From assembly GCA_036404255.1 (NCBI GenBank), contig DASWOP010000250.1:76410-140409 (forward strand): DNA of 64,000 nt. Direction: 5' to 3'. The notes beneath the pieces were generated by a model that saw nothing but the letters and a program-made list of their open reading frames with translations, did no database searches and was not told where the DNA came from. The position numbers and the translations under genes were made by a program. Origin of the DNA: JARLFX01 sp036404255 (GTDB taxonomy: Bacteria > Acidobacteriota > Terriglobia > Terriglobales > Acidobacteriaceae). Shown here piece after piece: positions 60,510 to 64,000 of this stretch (the first letter of the stretch is position 1; each line of letters opens with the position of its first letter).

Positions 60510-61736
60510 TTAAGCCGCTAATTCTCTTCTGCCTATAGCAAGCTGCTCATCAAGATGATCGGCCCACCACTGCATCATCGTGGTGCGTTGCTTGAGATAT
60601 TTTGCGTGATTGTATGCCGCAGCCACTTTGTTACGTTTCATATGGGCAAGCTGCAACTCTACGTGAGCCTCGGCAAAACCACTTTCATTCAGAATGGTTG
60701 ACGCCAGGCCGCGAAACCCGTGTCCGGTCATGCGTCCCTGATAGCCAAGTCTGTACAGTGCAAACAGGATTGTGTTGTTGCTTATCGGCTTGTTCTTATC
60801 GTTGGCTCCTGGAAATACCAGCTTGCCATTGCCCGCCAGGAGCTTGAGCGCACGCAAAACATCGACCGACTGACGCGCCAAGGGAACTATGTGCGGCGTG
60901 TCCATCTTCATACGCTCCGGCGGGATGATCCACCGGGCATTCTCTAAATCGAATTCCTGCCAAGGGGCTTCAATCAACTCGCTGGTGCGCACAAACGTAT
61001 AGCTCATCAGCTTCATGGCGAAGCGAGTGATCGCGTCCCCATTGTACCCATCCATCCTCGCTAACAGTTCCGGTAATTCTCGGGCATCCACGCGAGCAAA
61101 GTTCTCTGTTTTGGCTTCGGCCAGAATGTCTCGGGGCTTGAAATCCGCAGCAGGATTCCGGCTGGCGATACCGTGGGCAATCGCGTACCGAAAAATCTGC
61201 CCGGTGGTCTCATGCACCCGCTTGGCAACGTCCCTTGCATCTCGTCTCGCGACTAACAGCATAAGTTCCCGAATATCGGCAGCCGTCACCGCACCGATGA
61301 ATTTGTGACCATAGGCGGGGAAAACATCAGCCTCCAGGCGTCGCATAACCGTATCCGTATGGCGCGGAGACTTGCCAATAGCCCAGAGTTCCCACCACTT
61401 GCGGGCGACCCGCTCAAAGCTGCTTTCTGCTTCGCGCTGCCGGGCCTCGGTTTCTCTCTGTTTCGCCTCAATCTCCGCCTTGCGCTCGGCCATCGGATCA
61501 ATACCGCCAGCGAGCGTTTTACGAGCTGCGAGATGGAGTTCTCGGGCTTGACTGAGACTCACTAACGGGTATTCACCCAGCGCCATGAGCTTTTCCTTGC
61601 CTTCGAAGCGATAGCGCCATCGCCATAGCTTCGATCCGCCGGGATTGACCAACAGAAACAGGCCGTCGCGGTCGTACATCTTGAATGGCTTTTTGCTCGA
61701 CTTCCCGGTTCGGATTGCAGTATCCGTCAGCGCCAT
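60510..61736 (-). CDS. P4-type tyrosine integrase
   Basis: The protein has 408 residues from the ATG at 61736. The N-terminal DUF4102 arm-binding domain (YDRDGLFLLVNPGGSKLWRW, ALGEYPLVSLSQAR) is followed by a core-binding domain with a Glu/Arg-rich coil (residues 80-110). The catalytic set is R250 (TFVRTSEL), H339 and R342 (HGFR), H365 (LQLAHM) and Y375 (AAYNHA). The length is normal and all residues are present. It lies 198 nt from the 3' end of tRNA-Gln and is read away from it, the usual geometry for an element integrated in that tRNA. Confidence 0.93.
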   Translation of the reverse strand: MALTDTAIRTGKSSKKPFKMYDRDGLFLLVNPGGSKLWRWRYRFEGKEKLMALGEYPLVSLSQARELHLAARKTLAGGIDPMAERKAEIEAKQRETEARQREAESSFERVARKWWELWAIGKSPRHTDTVMRRLEADVFPAYGHKFIGAVTAADIRELMLLVARRDARDVAKRVHETTGQIFRYAIAHGIASRNPAADFKPRDILAEAKTENFARVDARELPELLARMDGYNGDAITRFAMKLMSYTFVRTSELIEAPWQEFDLENARWIIPPERMKMDTPHIVPLARQSVDVLRALKLLAGNGKLVFPGANDKNKPISNNTILFALYRLGYQGRMTGHGFRGLASTILNESGFAEAHVELQLAHMKRNKVAAAYNHAKYLKQRTTMMQWWADHLDEQLAIGRRELAA

Positions 61737-61934
61737 GCTTCGCCTCCAAAGAGTGGGGGTATGAGCCGTACCCCACTTTCAGATGAATTGTACCCCAATC
61801 CATACCCCACTTTCGGGCTGGCTGTTGCCGCACCTCCGCGAACGATTTCGAACGAAAAATCAGCTTAACCTGCTGATTTTGTTGTGTTTTATTTGGTTCG
61901 AGGAAGTTCGGCGAGGTGCCGGGAAGTACGGTAT

Positions 61935-62008
61935 TGGTTGCCCCCCAGGGATTCGAACCCCGATAAGCAGAGTCAGAGTCTACTGTCCTACCATTGAACG
62001 AGAGGGCA
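61935..62008 (-). tRNA. tRNA-Gln (anticodon CTG), with encoded CCA
   Basis: On the minus strand, acceptor TGCCCTC pairs with GGGGGCA, with discriminator A and encoded CCA. D-stem GTTC/GGAC, anticodon stem GTAGA/TCTGC with loop CTCTGAC (anticodon CTG), and T-arm CGGGG-TTCGAAT-CCCTG all fold. U1-A72 is usual for bacterial tRNA-Gln. It reads CAG codons. Its 3' end faces the integrase and is the likely attachment site. Confidence 0.93.
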
Positions 62009-62138
62009 ATGCGGATGGGTCGCGTTGCAGCCGCGCCGGAAACGATCTGTCTCACGCGCCGCTCGTATCATCTTATACATTCAGCGGTTGCGGGTCAATG
62101 CAGCCAAGCCGAGTGCAGGCGGGTACCGGCAGAGTGCT

Positions 62139-62657
62139 CTACCGGGTGTTGTGAATCAGCTCCCATATCTGGGCAATATGATGATCGTCGTGTTCGGCGA
62201 CAAAATACAAATGATCGACCAGTCGCATTGGCGTCTGCAGACGCGGATGTGGAATGGAGCGAGCAAAAGCTGAGGGATGCAGCGCCGCTACGCTTGTCAG
62301 CAGTCGCGCTCTCTGCGTGCGGAACTTCGCCAGTATCTCTGCCGGCAGACGCTCGTTGTGGTTCGCTTCGTCAGTCTTTCGATTGGTAAGATCTGCGGGA
62401 GTAAGTTGCTCGCGCCCCGCCATATAATCGTTCAACCGCGCCAACCACAGGGTCTCCATATCAAGCAAGTGCCCGGTGTGTTCCTGTGCAGACCACTTGC
62501 CCTGCGGCTTTTTAATCAAAACTTCGCGAGGCTGTTCGCTGAGTTCTTCTTCCAACCGGACTGCAGCGCTGCGCAGGCGTGCACACAGGTTAGGAAGCAT
62601 CTCTACAGGAAATGAAAACTCAAATCTTCGCTCAAACCAAGCTGGTATCTGACTCAT
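62139..62657 (-). CDS. DinB-like four-helix-bundle protein
   Basis: The protein has 172 residues from the ATG at 62657, preceded by GGAGGGTTGC. It is a DinB/YfiT-like helical bundle: KWSAQEHTGHLLDMETLWLA with the metal-binding His, and DHLYFVAEHDDHHIAQIWEL with the later His pair HHIA. Three His ligands for a metal are therefore present. The family includes thiol transferases and damage-inducible proteins; the specific reaction is not known. It is an ordinary chromosomal gene beyond the island, downstream of the ABC permease on the same strand. Confidence 0.8.
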   Translation of the reverse strand: MSQIPAWFERRFEFSFPVEMLPNLCARLRSAAVRLEEELSEQPREVLIKKPQGKWSAQEHTGHLLDMETLWLARLNDYMAGREQLTPADLTNRKTDEANHNERLPAEILAKFRTQRARLLTSVAALHPSAFARSIPHPRLQTPMRLVDHLYFVAEHDDHHIAQIWELIHNTR

Positions 62658-62708
62658 GCAACCCTCCGCGTGTCTCAATCCAATGATCTGGGCATAGTTT
62701 ATATCTGG

Positions 62709-64000
62709 CTACTCTTCCCGTAGCACCTGTAGCGGCTTCTGCCCCAGCAGCCGGAAACTCGCCGCCCATCCTGCGCCGTTCGTGACTACCATCGCCAGCA
62801 CAACGGTCAGCACTGCGGCTCCCCACTGCACATGGAAATCCACGTTCATCTTCGGCAGCACCACGCGCGTGAGCAGAATGGCAAAGATCACGCCGATACT
62901 CCCGGCTATCAAACCGAGTACAGCAAACTCTACGCTGAAGATCGTCGCAATCCGTGCACGGGTTGCACCCAGCGTCTTCAACACTACAATCTCTCGCAGC
63001 CGCCGGTAACGCGTCCCGGCCACGCTGGATGCCAGCACCACCACTCCCGCGAAGATTGAGAACGCCGCCAGGAACTGCACAATGTGCGTTATCTGCAGCA
63101 CCATGGTGCGGATGGTCTCCATTGCATCTGCCACGTCGATCACGGTCACGCTGGGATACGCAGCATACAGCGCGCGTTGCACGCCGGAGACCTGTGGCGG
63201 ATCCACATGCACGCCGCCAAACCACATCGCTGGCAGGTTCGAGACCGCAGCCTGCGGAAGCAGGAATTCAACGCGGCTCGCCCCGTGCTGCCCATCGGAC
63301 TGGATGAGCGCCGTGACCACCGCATCGATCTGCTGATCTTCTACGCCGAACACAATATGCGCGCCAAGCTGCACTCCCAGCCGTTCGGCCTCCTTCGGTC
63401 CGATAGCCAACTGCGGAGTCTTTGTGCCTACGGGCCACCAGCTTCCCTTCAGCACCTTCGTCCCGGGCGGCAGCGGATCGGACCAGCTCAGTTGCACGCG
63501 CTGCATCATGCGCCGCGGATAGTTCTTCAACTGTACGTCCTTCGCCGCCACGCCGTTGATGCTCACAATATGCGCCGTGATCGCCGGAATCATCTCCGGC
63601 GTTCCTCGCACACCTGGCTGTGCCGCCAGCAGCGAACGCATGCCGTCCACCTGCTCCGGTGTAATGCCCATCAGAAATATATTCGGCAGATTATTCGCAG
63701 AGGTCAGTCTCAGGTCCGTCACAATGGCGTGCTGAAAAAAGAAGACGGACGCCACCAGCATCACGCCCGTTCCTAGCGCAGCCAGCACAGCCGCTGTTTG
63801 GTTGCCGGGGCGGTAGAGGTTTGCGAAACCCTGCCGTACCACCTGCGGCAGATGCAGTCGCGCGCCGCGCAGTATGGCGCGCAACACGACCAGCAGAAGC
63901 GCAGCCATGCCCAGCAGCGTACCTACGGTTACGGCAAGCCCCACAGCAAACCAGCGGCCTATCAGCGCAGAATCGCTCAATACCGTGGCAATTCCCGCTA
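62709..64000 (-). CDS. FtsX-type ABC transporter permease, C-terminal part (cut by window edge)
   Basis: The frame is open from the stop at 62709 to the right edge, about 430 residues. A TTG at 63980 is not the real start, since the frame continues upstream (AGIATVLSDSA) and the family is longer, about 830-850 residues. The visible part has a TM helix (VGTLLGMAALLLVVLRAI), a linker RQGFANLYRPGNQTAA, a long periplasmic MacB-like segment, and the FtsX core of three TM helices (LAAFSIFAGVVVLASSVAGT, LREIVVLKTLGATRARI, VLGLIAGSIGVIFAILLTRV). It resembles the YbbP-type permease of YbbAP transporters. The ATPase gene would lie outside the window. Confidence 0.85.
   Translation of the reverse strand, partial: AGIATVLSDSALIGRWFAVGLAVTVGTLLGMAALLLVVLRAILRGARLHLPQVVRQGFANLYRPGNQTAAVLAALGTGVMLVASVFFFQHAIVTDLRLTSANNLPNIFLMGITPEQVDGMRSLLAAQPGVRGTPEMIPAITAHIVSINGVAAKDVQLKNYPRRMMQRVQLSWSDPLPPGTKVLKGSWWPVGTKTPQLAIGPKEAERLGVQLGAHIVFGVEDQQIDAVVTALIQSDGQHGASRVEFLLPQAAVSNLPAMWFGGVHVDPPQVSGVQRALYAAYPSVTVIDVADAMETIRTMVLQITHIVQFLAAFSIFAGVVVLASSVAGTRYRRLREIVVLKTLGATRARIATIFSVEFAVLGLIAGSIGVIFAILLTRVVLPKMNVDFHVQWGAAVLTVVLAMVVTNGAGWAASFRLLGQKPLQVLREE

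Larger units (their letters stand above)
52152..61935. mobile_element. tRNA-Gln-associated integrative genomic island with defence genes
   Basis: The segment carries a P4-type integrase next to a tRNA 3' end, an AlpA-like regulator, an ArdC remnant, a toxin-antitoxin pair and two defence-type modules, while both flanks are ordinary chromosomal genes. The right end is the tRNA. The left end is uncertain; I searched by eye for a direct repeat of the tRNA 3' end and did not find one, so the element may be decayed or the boundary may lie further left. Confidence 0.65.

Noticed and set aside
1..64000. CRISPR arrays, rRNA genes, complete insertion sequences
   Set aside because: I saw no regularly spaced direct repeats, rRNA-like stretches or transposase genes with terminal repeats in this window.

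Overview
The window looks like a chromosome segment of an Acidobacteriota member, most likely class Terriglobia (Acidobacteriaceae-like). The evidence is a VWFA-related protein of the type named after Acidobacteria, a very large Oar-like TonB-dependent receptor with an N-terminal carboxypeptidase-regulatory fold, and several secreted proteins built of NHL and Ig-like repeats with TTG or GTG starts. The genus cannot be fixed from the sequence alone.

Region 1 (about 1-51.5 kb) is largely a carbohydrate-use neighbourhood. It holds two SGNH esterases (1-1189, 24472-25731), a TonB receptor followed by an Ig-repeat lipoprotein (18157 down to 11173), secreted lyase-like or toroid proteins (1232, 18452, 29350), a Tat-exported GH42 beta-galactosidase, an AraC regulator, a probable exo-rhamnogalacturonan lyase (31788), a small jelly-roll polysaccharide lyase (36395), a GH3 beta-glucosidase (37408), a GH105 unsaturated-uronyl hydrolase (39899), a GntR/LacI-type regulator (48195) and a FucP-like sugar:proton symporter (50121). 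Together they suggest uptake and breakdown of pectin or rhamnogalacturonan-type plant polymers. An ADP-heptose operon (48061 down to 42897: kinase-HAD fusion, RfaE2, HldD, GmhA, mutarotase-like) sits inside it. A scarred spot at 8.0-9.5 kb carries a broken copy of the mutarotase gene fused to a broken PIN-toxin gene and two small paralogous RHH-like genes.

Region 2 (about 52.1-62.0 kb) is a genomic island next to the 3' end of a tRNA-Gln(CUG). It carries a P4-type tyrosine integrase, an AlpA-like regulator with a palindrome-rich leader, a truncated LysR gene, a wHTH/AbiEii-like toxin-antitoxin pair, an ArdC remnant, and two co-directional probable defence modules placed end to end. The first is a ubiquitination-like operon: a 57-residue candidate modifier ending in LGGEY, an E2-like protein with a catalytic-type Cys, a second E2-like protein fused to a Phd-type antitoxin domain with Ser at the Cys position, an E1/ThiF protein, a JAMM/JAB isopeptidase and a metallo-beta-lactamase-fold protein. 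The second is a retron-type cassette: a small winged-helix-like protein, a structured non-coding interval that may be the msr-msd RNA, and a retron-type reverse transcriptase with NAxxH, YADD and VTG motifs. The junction between the two modules reads like a frameshifted or recombined MBL C-terminus running into the winged-helix ORF.

Region 3 (62.1-64.0 kb) returns to ordinary chromosome with a DinB-like protein and the C-terminal part of an FtsX-type ABC permease that continues past the right edge. At the DNA level, a 74-nt gapless similarity (57/74 identical by hand count) lies upstream of two distant genes, the NHL/Ig giant protein at 7.6 kb and the FucP-like transporter at 51.6 kb, and looks like a shared regulated promoter.
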